NCBI GenBank assembly: GCA_900320765.1
Contig: ONTN01000002.1
Span: 1-28,248, forward strand
Source of the DNA: an uncultured Eubacteriales bacterium
GTDB lineage: Bacteria; Bacillota; Clostridia; Oscillospirales; Oscillospiraceae
Direction of reading: 5' to 3'
DNA: 28,248 nucleotides
In this document: piece after piece, positions 6,211-14,766 of the stretch
How positions within the stretch are numbered: position 1 is the first letter of the stretch
Layout of the letters: each line of letters opens with the position of its first letter
Notes under the pieces: generated by a model
Databases searched by the model: none
The model's input: only the letters and a program-made list of their open reading frames with translations
Told to the model about the DNA's origin: nothing
Made by a program: the position numbers and the translations under genes

Positions 6211-8402
6211 AGATACTGTTAGCCACGATGGGCCTCGATATCGGCGGGGCTGAAACGCATATAACGGAGCTTGCGAAGGAGCTTATCCGCAGGGGACACG
6301 AGGTCATAGTCGCCTCAAACGGCGGAGTCTACGAGGCCGAGATAACCGGGGCCGGGGCGCGGCATTTTTCCGTCCCCCTTAACAGGCGCAGACCGATCCC
6401 GATGCTGAAAAGCCTTTTCAGGCTGAACCGCATTATTAAAACCGAGAAGCCCGACGTTGTCCACGCCCACGCGAGGATACCCGGCTTTCTTATCGGCATA
6501 ATCCGCAAGTTCAGGAAATTCCCCTTCGTCACAACGGCGCATTGGGTTTTTGAGTCCGGCGGAGCTCTCGGCTTCCTCACTAACTGGGGCGAGAAGACCG
6601 TCGCCGTATCCGAGGATATCAGGGAATACCTGAAGAAAAACTACGGCGTCCGCGACGAGGATATTTTTGTCACGATAAACGGCATCGACACGGATAAGTT
6701 TTCTCCGGAGACGGACGGCTCGGCTGTCCGCCGCGAGTTTAACATTCCCGACTCAGCGCCGGTCATCTCCCACGTGAGCCGTCTCGACGAATCCCGCGCC
6801 CTCGCGGCGAGGGTGCTCATCTCCTCGGCGGAGAGGATAGCGGCTATGCTTCCGGGAGCCGTGCTGCTTATCGCCGGAGACGGCGACTGCTTTGATGAGC
6901 TCTCGGAAAAGGCGAAGGCCGTGAATCTGAAGCTCGGGCGCGAGGCCATAGTAATGGCGGGCGCGAGGACGGACGTTGCATCCTTCGTCGCCGCGGGCGA
7001 TTATTTCGTGGGCGTTTCCCGCGCCGCTCTCGAGGCGATGAGCGCGGCAAAGCCCGTGATAGTCGCCGGAAACGAGGGTTACCTCGGGATATTCACGCCG
7101 GAGCGCCTCTCTGAGGCTGTGGAGACCAACTTCTGCTGCCGCGGCTGCCCCGAGACGACAGAGGAGAGGCTGCTTGAAGACCTTGAAAAGCTTATCAAGA
7201 TGCCGAAGCCGGAGCTTGAGCGCCTCGGAGCCTACGGGCGCGAGGTCATAAAGGAACGCTACTCCGTAGGACGCATGACGGACGATAACCTTAGGGCGTA
7301 CAGGGCAGCGAGAATGCCCAAAAACATCGTTATGAGCGGCTATTTCGGCTTTGACAACGCCGGCGACGAGGCCATACTCAGCTCCGTCTACTCTATGGCG
7401 AAAAAAAGCCTGCCCGAGGCGAGAATAACCGTTTTCTCCCATTCGCCGGAAAAGACGCGGGCGACCTACGGCTGCGAGGCCGTAAACCGATTCTCGCCGT
7501 TTAAGATCCACTCCGTACTTAAAAAATCCGACGTTCTGATCTTCGGCGGGGGAAGCCTATTGCAGGACAGGACCTCGTCTCGTTCCTTGTTCTACTATTC
7601 GTATATTCTAAACCGGGCGTATAAGCTCGGAACCCGTGTCGTAATGCTGGCAAACGGCATAGGCCCCGTGACGAGGGAAGCAAACAGAAACCGCGTCAGA
7701 AAGGCGGTTGAGCGGGCAGAGATCGTCACGCTGAGAGATCCCGGCTCCATTACGGAGCTTGAGGCGATGGGCGTAAAGCGCCGCGATCTTACAGTAACCG
7801 CTGATCCCGTGTTCCTCCTTGAGCCCGCGGGCGAAAAAAGGGCGGAGGAGATACTCTCCGCCGCCGGAGTGCCGTCCGGCCCCTTTGTCGCCGCCTCGGT
7901 AAGGCCGTGGAGCGGGATGGAAAAATTCCGCGTTTCCTTCGCGGAGACCTGCGACAGGCTAATTCGCGAGCTCGGACTGAACGTGGTGTTCATAACGATG
8001 CAGCCGGGAGCCGACAGAGCGGAGAGCGAGCTGATTGCCTCGCTTATGAAGGAAAAGGCGTACATACTACCGTCCGGCCTCGACGCCACGGAGCTTATGA
8101 GCGTCATCGGAAGAGCTGAGCTTACGCTCTCGATGCGCCTGCACTCCCTGATTTTCGCGGCGAGGATGGCGGTGCCCACCGTCGGCTTCAGCTATGATCC
8201 AAAGTTAGACGCCTACCTTGAGCTACTCGATCAGCCGCTCGCCGGCTCGGTAGAGGCACTCGACGTGGAGGAGGCCTTCGCCACCGTGAAAAGCGTAGTT
8301 GAGCAAAGGGCGGTGAAGGTCGAGACGCTCGCGAAAAAGCGCGACGAGCTCACGGCTCTCGCCGCCGAAAACGAAAAAGCCTTCCGGGCGCTTTATGAAT
8401 AA
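6207..8402 (+). CDS. csaB: fused GT4 glycosyltransferase - polysaccharide pyruvyl transferase (CsaB)
   Basis: A 731-residue two-domain protein. Residues 1-365 are a GT-B glycosyltransferase starting MKILLATMGLDIGGAETHI, with VVHAHARIPG, VTINGIDTDKF and GVSRAALEAMSAAKPVI; the first Glu of the usual E-x7-E element is absent. Residues 370-731 are a CsaB/PF04230 pyruvyl transferase: SGYFGFDNAGDEAIL at its start, DVLIFGGGSLLQD in the middle, and MRLHSLIFAARMAVP near the end. CsaB adds ketal-linked pyruvate to wall polysaccharide, creating the ligand for SLH domains. The start at 6207 rather than 6180 is set by GGGAGAG at 6192-6198 and the ATGA overlap with the previous gene. It is the last gene of the operon and directly precedes an SLH-anchored enzyme. 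Confidence 0.9.
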   Translation: MKILLATMGLDIGGAETHITELAKELIRRGHEVIVASNGGVYEAEITGAGARHFSVPLNRRRPIPMLKSLFRLNRIIKTEKPDVVHAHARIPGFLIGIIRKFRKFPFVTTAHWVFESGGALGFLTNWGEKTVAVSEDIREYLKKNYGVRDEDIFVTINGIDTDKFSPETDGSAVRREFNIPDSAPVISHVSRLDESRALAARVLISSAERIAAMLPGAVLLIAGDGDCFDELSEKAKAVNLKLGREAIVMAGARTDVASFVAAGDYFVGVSRAALEAMSAAKPVIVAGNEGYLGIFTPERLSEAVETNFCCRGCPETTEERLLEDLEKLIKMPKPELERLGAYGREVIKERYSVGRMTDDNLRAYRAARMPKNIVMSGYFGFDNAGDEAILSSVYSMAKKSLPEARITVFSHSPEKTRATYGCEAVNRFSPFKIHSVLKKSDVLIFGGGSLLQDRTSSRSLFYYSYILNRAYKLGTRVVMLANGIGPVTREANRNRVRKAVERAEIVTLRDPGSITELEAMGVKRRDLTVTADPVFLLEPAGEKRAEEILSAAGVPSGPFVAASVRPWSGMEKFRVSFAETCDRLIRELGLNVVFITMQPGADRAESELIASLMKEKAYILPSGLDATELMSVIGRAELTLSMRLHSLIFAARMAVPTVGFSYDPKLDAYLELLDQPLAGSVEALDVEEAFATVKSVVEQRAVKVETLAKKRDELTALAAENEKAFRALYE

Positions 8403-8406
8403 CATG

Positions 8407-8439
8407 AAAAAAAGCAGCGATTAAGTCGCTGCTTTTTTT
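8407..8439 (+). terminator. intrinsic terminator of the polysaccharide operon
   Basis: AAGCAGCGA and TCGCTGCTT pair around a TTAAG loop, followed by a run of seven T. The A run on the 5' side also extends the stem. It sits 4 nt after the csaB stop. Confidence 0.9.
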
Positions 8440-8460
8440 GCGCTTTAAGGCGAAAACGTA

Positions 8461-8489
8461 TTGCCAAAATAAATAAAATTTGTTATTAT
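8461..8489 (+). promoter_or_regulatory. promoter of the SLH galactanase gene
   Basis: TTGCCA (8461-8466) and TATTAT (8484-8489) are 17 bp apart. Transcription would start near 8496, leaving a leader of about 40 nt with AGGAGG at 8524-8529 before the ATG at 8536. Confidence 0.65.
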
Positions 8490-8535
8490 TTAACCGGAAT
8501 ATTTAGCAAATGTAACTAAAAGAAGGAGGAACATC

Positions 8536-11500
8536 ATGAGCAAAAAAACGTACAGGCTGCTCGCAATCCTTATCGCAATAGTTATGACGGTGAGCATCGT
8601 GCCTGCCGCCTCCGCCGCGGAGGAGGAGATAACCCTTCCGAACGGCGACTTTGAGAGCGGCGATACGACTGGCTGGACGCTCACGCCCGCTTCCGTTTTC
8701 AAGGTTGAGACGGACGGGAGCAATAACCCCACGAAAATACTCGACTTTGCGTGGAACGGCAGCGAGGCGGCCGAGATTTCCGCAGCATACAGCGTTTCGC
8801 TCGCCGCGGGAAGCTATAGGTTCACGTTCCAGATGGACGGCGAATCCGGAATGGACAGCGGCCTTTCGTATGCCGTGCGCAGCGGGGAAACGCTTTTGAA
8901 GAAGTCCGACTCCAATATCGTCGCTGCCGGCTGGGACAACTGGACGACCTTTGAGCTCGCGTTCAAGCTTGAAGAAGCGGCGGAAGTTACCTTTTCCGTC
9001 GAGGGCGCGAAGGCCATAGGCTGGTGGGGCAACCTCGACAATCTCCGCCTTTTCAAGACGGTATCCGGCGGAGAGGCAACAGGCAAGACGATAACTCTGC
9101 CCAACGGCGACTTCGAGAGCGGAACGTCAAACTGGACCTTCACCGGCCTTACCGGAGAGGTGATAGACAACTCGAGCTCCGCAAATCATACCACCCATGT
9201 GCTCAACCTTTGGACGAGCAATGAAGAGGAGATCGTGATTTCCGCCTCCTATGCGGTGAAGCTGACCGAGGGCAAGTACCATTTTGAATTCGACGTTGAG
9301 GGCGCAGAGTCCGACAGCCGCCTTTCCTATACGGTTAAGGCGGGAGAGACGTCGCTCTATACGAGCGATTCCACCGTTGTGACGACGGGCTGGGACAAGT
9401 GGACGACTCTCAAGACCGGGGAATTCGAGCTTTCAGAGCCGACCGAGGTTACGTTCGCCATCTCCGGCACGGGACCTGTCGGATACTGGGGACACCTTGA
9501 TAACCTCGTCCTCATCGGCACGGGCAAGATTTATACCGAGATCGTTCTTGACCACACTCCGACACTCGCCGTTGAGAAGGTGAGCGGAGTCGACGGAGAC
9601 GACTTCTTCCGCGGCGCGGACGTTTCGTCCTACCTGTCGCTCAAAAACTCCGGGGCGAAGTTCTATGACTACGAGGGCGAGGAGCTTGACGATCAGGGCT
9701 TCTTTGATCTTATTGCCGACGCGGGCTTCAACTATATCCGCCTGCGCGTTTGGAACGACCCGTACGACGCCGAGGGTCACGGCTACGGCGGAGGAAATAA
9801 CGACGTGGCGGCCGCTCTCGTAATGGGCAAGCTGGCGACTGAGGCCGGAATGAAGGTGCTCATAGACTTCCACTATTCCGACTTCTGGGCAGACCCCGGA
9901 AAGCAGCAGACCCCGAAGGCGTGGGCGAGCCTCGGCATAGACGAGAAGGCTGCGGCGGTCGAGAGCTTTACCTATGAAAGCCTCAAGACCCTGATAGACG
10001 GCGGAGTCGACGTCGGCATGGTGCAGATCGGAAACGAGACCACCGGGGCTATTTGCGGCGAGAGCTCGTGGGAGAATATGGCGAAGATCTACAAGGCAGG
10101 CTCCAAGGGCGTGCGCGACGCCGCGGCCTACGCGGAGAAGACGATACTTGTAGCCGTCCATTATACGAACCCGGAGAAGACCGGAAGGCTTGCGGGACTT
10201 GCCAAAAACTTAAACGACAACGGCGTCGATTACGACGTTTTCTCGACCTCGTGGTATCCCTATTGGCACGGGACTACCGAGAACCTTACCTCCGTTCTCA
10301 AGAACGTCGCCGATACCTATAACAAGAAGGTCATGGTCGCCGAGACTTCGTGGGCGTGGACGCTTGACGACGGCGACGGCTGGGACAATACCGTTTCCCA
10401 TACGGGGAATAATACTGATAACAACTATCCCTTCTCCGTTCAGGGTCAGGCTGACGAGCTCGTTTCCGCCGCCAAGGCGGTCAAGGCCGTGGGCGAAGCC
10501 GGCGCAGGCGTTTTCTACTGGGAGAACGCCTGGATCCCCGTTGAGTATGCCTATAATGAGGACGGAACGCTTAATGAGACGATCCTCGCCTCCAATAAGG
10601 CGAAGTGGGAGGAATTCGGCTCCGGCTGGGCGGCTTCCTACGGCGGCGGCTATCAGGCCGACGCGGCGGAGTGGTATGGCGGCTCGGCCGTTGATAACCA
10701 GGCGATGTTCGATTTCCACGGCAAGGCGCTCGATTCCCTCTACACCTGGAAGTATATGATGGTCGGCACGGAGGACCTCGTTGAGAAGAAGGTCGAGTCC
10801 GTCGATAAGACCGAGATATCCGTTGAGACCGGCGAGACCCTTGCGATGCCCGAAACCGTAAAGGTTACATATAACGTCGGCGGCTTTAAGAATGAGCCGG
10901 TAGTGTGGAACTCGGAGGAGCTTGCGGCTGTAGATACCGAGACTCCGGGCGAATACACCGTCAGCGGAAAGGTAACCCTCAGCTATGAGCTTGGAGAGGC
11001 TGACGCCGAGGCGAAGATCACGGTCTTGAGCCCGAATCTTATTCTGAATCCGAGCTTTGAAAATTCCGATATGTCGATGTACACCGTCTCGAACGGCGCT
11101 CGTACGGGAGACGACCCGCACAGCGGCTCTTACAGCCTGCACTTCTATAACGCGAACGAGTTTACCCTCTCGCTGATGCAGACAGTTACTCTCGAGCCCG
11201 GCGACTACACCTTCAGCCTGTTTACTCAGGGCGACAGCAAGGGCTCCTCGGATCTGAAGATTTATGTTGACGCCGGAAGCACAACGAAAACGCAGACCTT
11301 TGCCCTTGCGGGCTGGGCGGTATGGCAGAACCCGGAGATCGAATTTACCATCACGGAGGAGACTGCGGTCACCGTAGGCCTCAGAGCCGTCATCGGAGCC
11401 GGCGGCTGGGGTACGGTAGACGACCTGGCGCTTCGCCTTATCCCCGCGGAGCCCGACCCCTGCGCCGAGGGTCACGACTGGACAGAGCCCGAGTACGTTT

Positions 11501-12306
11501 GGAACGACGACCACACCGAATGCACCGCGACCCGCACCTGCTCGCGCGATGAAACGCACATAGAGACGGAGACCGTCGAGGCTGTGAAGGAGACCGTAAG
11601 AGAGGCGACGGTTGAAGCCGAGGGCGAGATCAGGTACACAGCGGAGTTTGAGAACGAGGCGTTTGAGACCCAGACCTATACCCAGACCGTTTCGAAGATA
11701 GATAATCCCGACGAGCCGACGCCTCCTGCGCCTCCAACTCCGACCGAGCCGACAGAGCCCGAGGAGCCGGAGAGCCCGTTTGAGGACGTCGCGAAGGATT
11801 CCGATTACTACGACGCTGTTATGTGGGCGGTGAATGCAGATCCGCAGGTCACGAACGGCACCTCGAAGACGACCTTCAGCCCCGAAAAGGAGTGCACACG
11901 CGCTCAGGTAATGACCTTCCTCTGGAGAGCAGAGGGCTGCCCGGAGCCGGAGAGCACGGAAAACCCGTTCACCGACGTAAAGGAGACTGCGTATTATTAT
12001 AAAGCCGTTCTCTGGGCCGTAGAGAAGGGCATAACCACGGGAACGACAAAGACCACCTTCTCCCCGGACGTGGGATGCAAGAGAGCGCAGATCATAACCT
12101 TCATCTGGCGCTGCGCCGGAAAAGCTGAGCCCTCAGTTTCCGAGAATCCGTTCACCGACGTGACGAACGAGAAGGCGTATTACTATAAGGCCGCCCTCTG
12201 GGCATATGAGAACAAACTCGTCGATGGCGCCGAGTTCAGCCCCGACGCGCCGTGCACGAGAGGCGAGACGGTAAGCTTCCTCTACAAGACGGAGGCAAAA
12301 AGATGA
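8536..12306 (+). CDS. secreted, SLH-anchored GH53 endo-beta-1,4-galactanase with carbohydrate-binding modules
   Basis: A 1256-residue surface enzyme. Order: signal peptide (1-27, cleavage after ASA); two related beta-sandwich modules (32-175 and 184-332), each opening LPNGDFESG and ending in a W-G-x-L-D-N-L strand, probably CBM61-like; GH53 catalytic domain (356-745) with FRGADVSSYL, NYIRLRVWNDPY and DFHYSDFWADPGKQ; a Big_4 Ig-like domain (750-830); a third binding module (834-971); a Cys-containing GHDW repeat segment (976-1050); a Pro/Thr/Glu linker; and three SLH domains (1081-1140, 1145-1200, 1206-1256). The expected acid/base is E501 in VQIGNET, the nucleophile E603 in VAETSW. GH53 cuts type I arabinogalactan and galactan. 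The SLH motifs read TRAQ, KRAQ and TRGE instead of the usual TRAE. AGGAGG precedes the start. CsaB from the gene upstream would make its wall ligand. Confidence 0.92.
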   Translation: MSKKTYRLLAILIAIVMTVSIVPAASAAEEEITLPNGDFESGDTTGWTLTPASVFKVETDGSNNPTKILDFAWNGSEAAEISAAYSVSLAAGSYRFTFQMDGESGMDSGLSYAVRSGETLLKKSDSNIVAAGWDNWTTFELAFKLEEAAEVTFSVEGAKAIGWWGNLDNLRLFKTVSGGEATGKTITLPNGDFESGTSNWTFTGLTGEVIDNSSSANHTTHVLNLWTSNEEEIVISASYAVKLTEGKYHFEFDVEGAESDSRLSYTVKAGETSLYTSDSTVVTTGWDKWTTLKTGEFELSEPTEVTFAISGTGPVGYWGHLDNLVLIGTGKIYTEIVLDHTPTLAVEKVSGVDGDDFFRGADVSSYLSLKNSGAKFYDYEGEELDDQGFFDLIADAGFNYIRLRVWNDPYDAEGHGYGGGNNDVAAALVMGKLATEAGMKVLIDFHYSDFWADPGKQQTPKAWASLGIDEKAAAVESFTYESLKTLIDGGVDVGMVQIGNETTGAICGESSWENMAKIYKAGSKGVRDAAAYAEKTILVAVHYTNPEKTGRLAGLAKNLNDNGVDYDVFSTSWYPYWHGTTENLTSVLKNVADTYNKKVMVAETSWAWTLDDGDGWDNTVSHTGNNTDNNYPFSVQGQADELVSAAKAVKAVGEAGAGVFYWENAWIPVEYAYNEDGTLNETILASNKAKWEEFGSGWAASYGGGYQADAAEWYGGSAVDNQAMFDFHGKALDSLYTWKYMMVGTEDLVEKKVESVDKTEISVETGETLAMPETVKVTYNVGGFKNEPVVWNSEELAAVDTETPGEYTVSGKVTLSYELGEADAEAKITVLSPNLILNPSFENSDMSMYTVSNGARTGDDPHSGSYSLHFYNANEFTLSLMQTVTLEPGDYTFSLFTQGDSKGSSDLKIYVDAGSTTKTQTFALAGWAVWQNPEIEFTITEETAVTVGLRAVIGAGGWGTVDDLALRLIPAEPDPCAEGHDWTEPEYVWNDDHTECTATRTCSRDETHIETETVEAVKETVREATVEAEGEIRYTAEFENEAFETQTYTQTVSKIDNPDEPTPPAPPTPTEPTEPEEPESPFEDVAKDSDYYDAVMWAVNADPQVTNGTSKTTFSPEKECTRAQVMTFLWRAEGCPEPESTENPFTDVKETAYYYKAVLWAVEKGITTGTTKTTFSPDVGCKRAQIITFIWRCAGKAEPSVSENPFTDVTNEKAYYYKAALWAYENKLVDGAEFSPDAPCTRGETVSFLYKTEAKR

Positions 12307-12313
12307 TTGCCCA

Positions 12314-12341
12314 TTGAAAAACCGGGGCAAGATGGTAAAAT
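12314..12341 (+). promoter_or_regulatory. promoter upstream of the SAM riboswitch
   Basis: TTGAAA (12314-12319) and TAAAAT (12336-12341) are separated by 16 bp; the start would be near 12348, just ahead of the riboswitch P1 stem. The -35 lies in the loop of a 6-bp hairpin (TTGCCC/GGGCAA at 12307-12330) that lacks a T run. Confidence 0.6.
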
Positions 12342-12364
12342 ATAAGAAAACAGAATAATAAACT

Positions 12365-12449
12365 ACCTATAGAGAGTGCGCGAGGGACAAGCCCGATGAC
12401 CGCACAGCAACCTGCCGAAAGGCAAGGTGCTAAAGCTTGAACGATGGGT
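12365..12449 (+). promoter_or_regulatory. SAM riboswitch of the S-box (SAM-I or SAM-I/IV-variant) type
   Basis: The core GAGGGACAAGCCCGATGA, CAGCAACC and AAGGTGCTAA fit the S-box consensus. P1 is ACCTAT (12365-12370) with ATGGGT (12444-12449); P2 is GTGCG with CGCAC; the P3 stem is TGCC-GAAA-GGCA. No clear P4 is visible, which points to a SAM-I/IV-type variant. With the terminator that follows it should switch the downstream gene off when S-adenosylmethionine is plentiful. Confidence 0.8.
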
Positions 12450-12454
12450 CAAAA

Positions 12455-12490
12455 AGAGAGAGCCTGTCGTAACGATGGGCTCTTTTTCTT
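12455..12490 (+). terminator. riboswitch expression-platform terminator
   Basis: AGAGCC (12459-12464) pairs with GGCTCT (12478-12483), extended by A-T and G-T pairs to about 10 bp, and runs into TTTTTCTT. ACGATGGG occurs both in the P1 3' side (12441-12448) and in this hairpin (12472-12479), so the two may compete in folding. Confidence 0.75.
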
Positions 12491-12522
12491 GCCTCTTTAT
12501 GGGAATAAGGAGGCAAATTATT

Positions 12523-13260
12523 ATGTTTTCACCCGTACTTATCCACGTTCCGCATTCGTCAGTCAATATCCCGCCGAAGTACAGACAGACCTTCCTCGCC
12601 GATATAGAGACTGAGCTGGGCTTTATGACAGATTGGTACACCGACGAGCTGTTCTCCTGCCGCCATGAAAGTCTGATATTCCCCGTGTCGAGGCTCGTGT
12701 GCGACGTTGAGCGCTTCCGCGACGACTCAGAGGAGGTCATGTCGGCTCGCGGCATGGGCGCCGTCTACGAGAACTGCCACGACCTAAAACCGCTGAGAAA
12801 ATTACAGCCCGGGGAGAGGGAGAAAATACTTTCGGAGTGGTACGATCCGCACCACAGAAGACTTGAGGAGGCGGTCGGGGCGAGGCTCGCGGCCTTCAGT
12901 CGCTGCCTGATAATTGACGCGCACTCGTTTTACCACGAGCCGCTTCCGTATGAGCTTGACCGAGAGAAAGACAGGCCCGATTTCTGCGTCGGCACCGACG
13001 GGTATCACACCCCCGCCGGTATGGGAGAAAGGCTCGCGGAGCGCTTGCGCGAGCTGGGCTATACCGCGAAGCTAAATTCGCCCTTCTCCGGTTCTATCGT
13101 GCCGCTAAAGTATTACGGGAGGGATAAGAGAGTGGCCTCAATAATGCTCGAAATTAACCGTGGGCTCTATCTCGACGGTATTGAAAAGTCGCCGGGCTTC
13201 GGCAAGGTCAAATCCGCCGCTATGGATTTCATTGAGCAGGCTTTTGCGTATATGCCGTAA
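12523..13260 (+). CDS. N-formylglutamate amidohydrolase-family protein
   Basis: A 245-residue cytosolic protein of the PF05013 family. HVPHSS near residue 7, TDWYTDELF, LIIDAHSF in the middle, LNSPFSGSIVP and MLEINRGLYLD near the C-terminus are the conserved elements of these zinc-dependent amidohydrolases, whose named member removes formyl groups from N-formylglutamate in histidine breakdown. The start at 12523 is fixed by AAGGAGG at 12507-12513; a longer frame from 12427 would begin inside the riboswitch. No histidine-degradation gene is nearby, and control by a SAM riboswitch suggests a role tied to methionine or one-carbon metabolism, perhaps on another N-acyl amino acid. That substrate is inference. 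Confidence 0.85.
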   Translation: MFSPVLIHVPHSSVNIPPKYRQTFLADIETELGFMTDWYTDELFSCRHESLIFPVSRLVCDVERFRDDSEEVMSARGMGAVYENCHDLKPLRKLQPGEREKILSEWYDPHHRRLEEAVGARLAAFSRCLIIDAHSFYHEPLPYELDREKDRPDFCVGTDGYHTPAGMGERLAERLRELGYTAKLNSPFSGSIVPLKYYGRDKRVASIMLEINRGLYLDGIEKSPGFGKVKSAAMDFIEQAFAYMP

Positions 13261-13267
13261 ACAAGCT

Positions 13268-13302
13268 AAAGCCCGCGACCGGAAAAACGGTCACGGGCTT
13301 TT
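13268..13302 (+). terminator. intrinsic terminator of the amidohydrolase gene
   Basis: AAGCCCG-C-GACCG pairs with CGGTC-A-CGGGCTT across one mismatch, around a short A-rich loop, and ends TTTT. Confidence 0.85.
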
Positions 13303-13304
13303 CG

Positions 13305-13549
13305 CTATTCGATATTTCCCAATTCGGAAAGGAAGAACTCATTCAGAGGTTTCCAGTCGTTTGGCGGCTCTTCCGGGAGCCCCTTTATCTTTTGTTCTAT
13401 ATCCTCGATGCTGTTCTCAATAATCGTTCAGCTCGTCGATCTTGCTTAGCGTTTCCCGCTCCGGCGCGCTCATTTTAAGCTTGAGAAGCCGCTCTGCCTA
13501 CGGGCGGAGGGAGCTTTCCAGCTCGGCGCTTACAAGGTCTGAAAAAAGC
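13305..13549 (-). pseudogene. decayed remnant of an unknown minus-strand gene
   Basis: Read on the minus strand from 13549, a protein-like frame (LFSDLVSAELESSLRP) meets an in-frame TAG at 13498-13500. It continues AERLLKLKMSAPERETLSK and IDELND, then a one-base insertion near 13420-13424 shifts the frame, and it resumes as NSIEDIEQKIKGLPEEPPN with WKPLNEFFLSELGNIE before a TAG at 13305-13307. Removing one T joins the two halves. It has no start, abuts the rtcB stop, and looks like the degraded C-terminus of a gene once downstream of rtcB. Family not recognised. Confidence 0.55.
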
Positions 13550-14752
13550 CTATTCCGCGGCTTTAAAATTATACACCGGCTTTATTACCTCGACCACGTC
13601 GGCGGTGGGGCCGATCTGAGATACTATCTCGTCCATGGGCTTATACGCCATGGGGCTCTCGTCGAGGGTATCCACGCTCACGCAGGTGGTGTAGATCCCG
13701 TCCATTTCGCGTCGGAACTCATCCAGCGAAAGACCGCTGAACGCCGCCTTGCGGCTCATAAGCCTGCCTGCCCCGTGGGGAGCGGAGCGGTTCCAGTCCT
13801 CGTTGCCCTTGCCGACACAGATAAGGCTCCCGTCGCGCATATTGATCGGGATAAGCAGCCTCTCGCCCTTTTCGGCGGAAACCGAGCCCTTTCGCAGTAT
13901 CATATCCTCGGTGTCGATGTAGTTGTGTATGGTCGTGAACTCGTCGGCTACCGTGAGGCCGAGACCCTTTACGATAACGTCGGCCATCGCTTTTCGGTTC
14001 AGAACGGCGAAGCGCTGGGTAATCTTCATATCGTGGACGTAGTCGCCGAAGAGCCGCCCCTCAACCCAGCAGAGCTCCTTCGGTACGGCGATGGGGTGCT
14101 CCCGGCGCAGAGCGTTGATCGTGGGCTGAATCTCCCGAGACCGCCCCTCGGCCTTAAGCCTTGCGATAGTCTCGTCAAGCTGGTGCCGCGCCCCGCCCCA
14201 CATGGCAAAGCGCCCCTGTTCCTGGTAGTATTCGCAGACTTCGGTGCCGAGGTGGCGGCTGCCGGAGTGGACGACGATATAAAGGGAGCCGTCCTCGCCC
14301 CTGTCGACCTCGATAAAATGGTTCCCGCCGCCGAGGGAGCCTATGCTGCGCCGGGCGCGGGGGAGCCCGACGTAGGGGCTGCAGCGCAGCTCGCTAAGGT
14401 CGATCTCCTCGTTCAGGGGGTGGAGCTCGTCGCGAACCTCGCGCCCGAAGGGTATCCTCTCGCGTATGAGGGCGTCGAGCGCGTCGAAGTCTATGCTCTT
14501 TTCCTCGATTTTTACCGTTTCCATTCCGCAGCCGATGTCGACGCCGACCATACCGGGCACGACCTTGTCCTTTATCGTCATTGTCGTGCCGATCGTGCAG
14601 CCCTTGCCCGCGTGGACGTCGGGCATTATGCGTATTTTGTTTTCGCGAAACTCCTCCATATCGCAGACCTGTTTTATCTGCGAGGCCGCAAATTCCTCAA
14701 CGGCGGGAGTAAAGCACTTCGCGGTATTGTATTTTCCCTGTATTTCTATCAT
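13550..14752 (-). CDS. rtcB: RtcB-type RNA ligase
   Basis: A 400-residue RtcB protein, which joins 2',3'-cyclic phosphate or 3'-phosphate RNA ends to 5'-OH ends through a GMP-histidine intermediate with Mn2+. MPDVHAGKGCTIGTTMTI, VGVDIGCGME (metal-binding Cys), GGGNHFIE, VHSGSRHLG and the guanylylation-region APHGAGRLMSR are all present, as is the C-terminal PTADVVEVIKPVYNFKA. It is at the short end for the family but looks complete. The ribosome site AGAAAGG lies 9 nt before the ATG. It follows the Ro-like gene by 44 nt containing a hairpin, and an RtcB next to a Ro-like protein is the known arrangement of bacterial RNA-repair operons. Confidence 0.93.
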   Translation of the reverse strand: MIEIQGKYNTAKCFTPAVEEFAASQIKQVCDMEEFRENKIRIMPDVHAGKGCTIGTTMTIKDKVVPGMVGVDIGCGMETVKIEEKSIDFDALDALIRERIPFGREVRDELHPLNEEIDLSELRCSPYVGLPRARRSIGSLGGGNHFIEVDRGEDGSLYIVVHSGSRHLGTEVCEYYQEQGRFAMWGGARHQLDETIARLKAEGRSREIQPTINALRREHPIAVPKELCWVEGRLFGDYVHDMKITQRFAVLNRKAMADVIVKGLGLTVADEFTTIHNYIDTEDMILRKGSVSAEKGERLLIPINMRDGSLICVGKGNEDWNRSAPHGAGRLMSRKAAFSGLSLDEFRREMDGIYTTCVSVDTLDESPMAYKPMDEIVSQIGPTADVVEVIKPVYNFKAAE

Positions 14753-14766
14753 ATTATCAAACCTTT

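Noticed and set aside
12307..12330. TTGCCC/GGGCAA hairpin as terminator of the galactanase gene
   Set aside because: Only 6 bp, a 12-nt loop and no T run; it overlaps the promoter of the riboswitch transcript.
12427..12522. N-terminal extension of the amidohydrolase
   Set aside because: These codons lie inside the riboswitch and its terminator; AAGGAGG at 12507 clearly serves the ATG at 12523.
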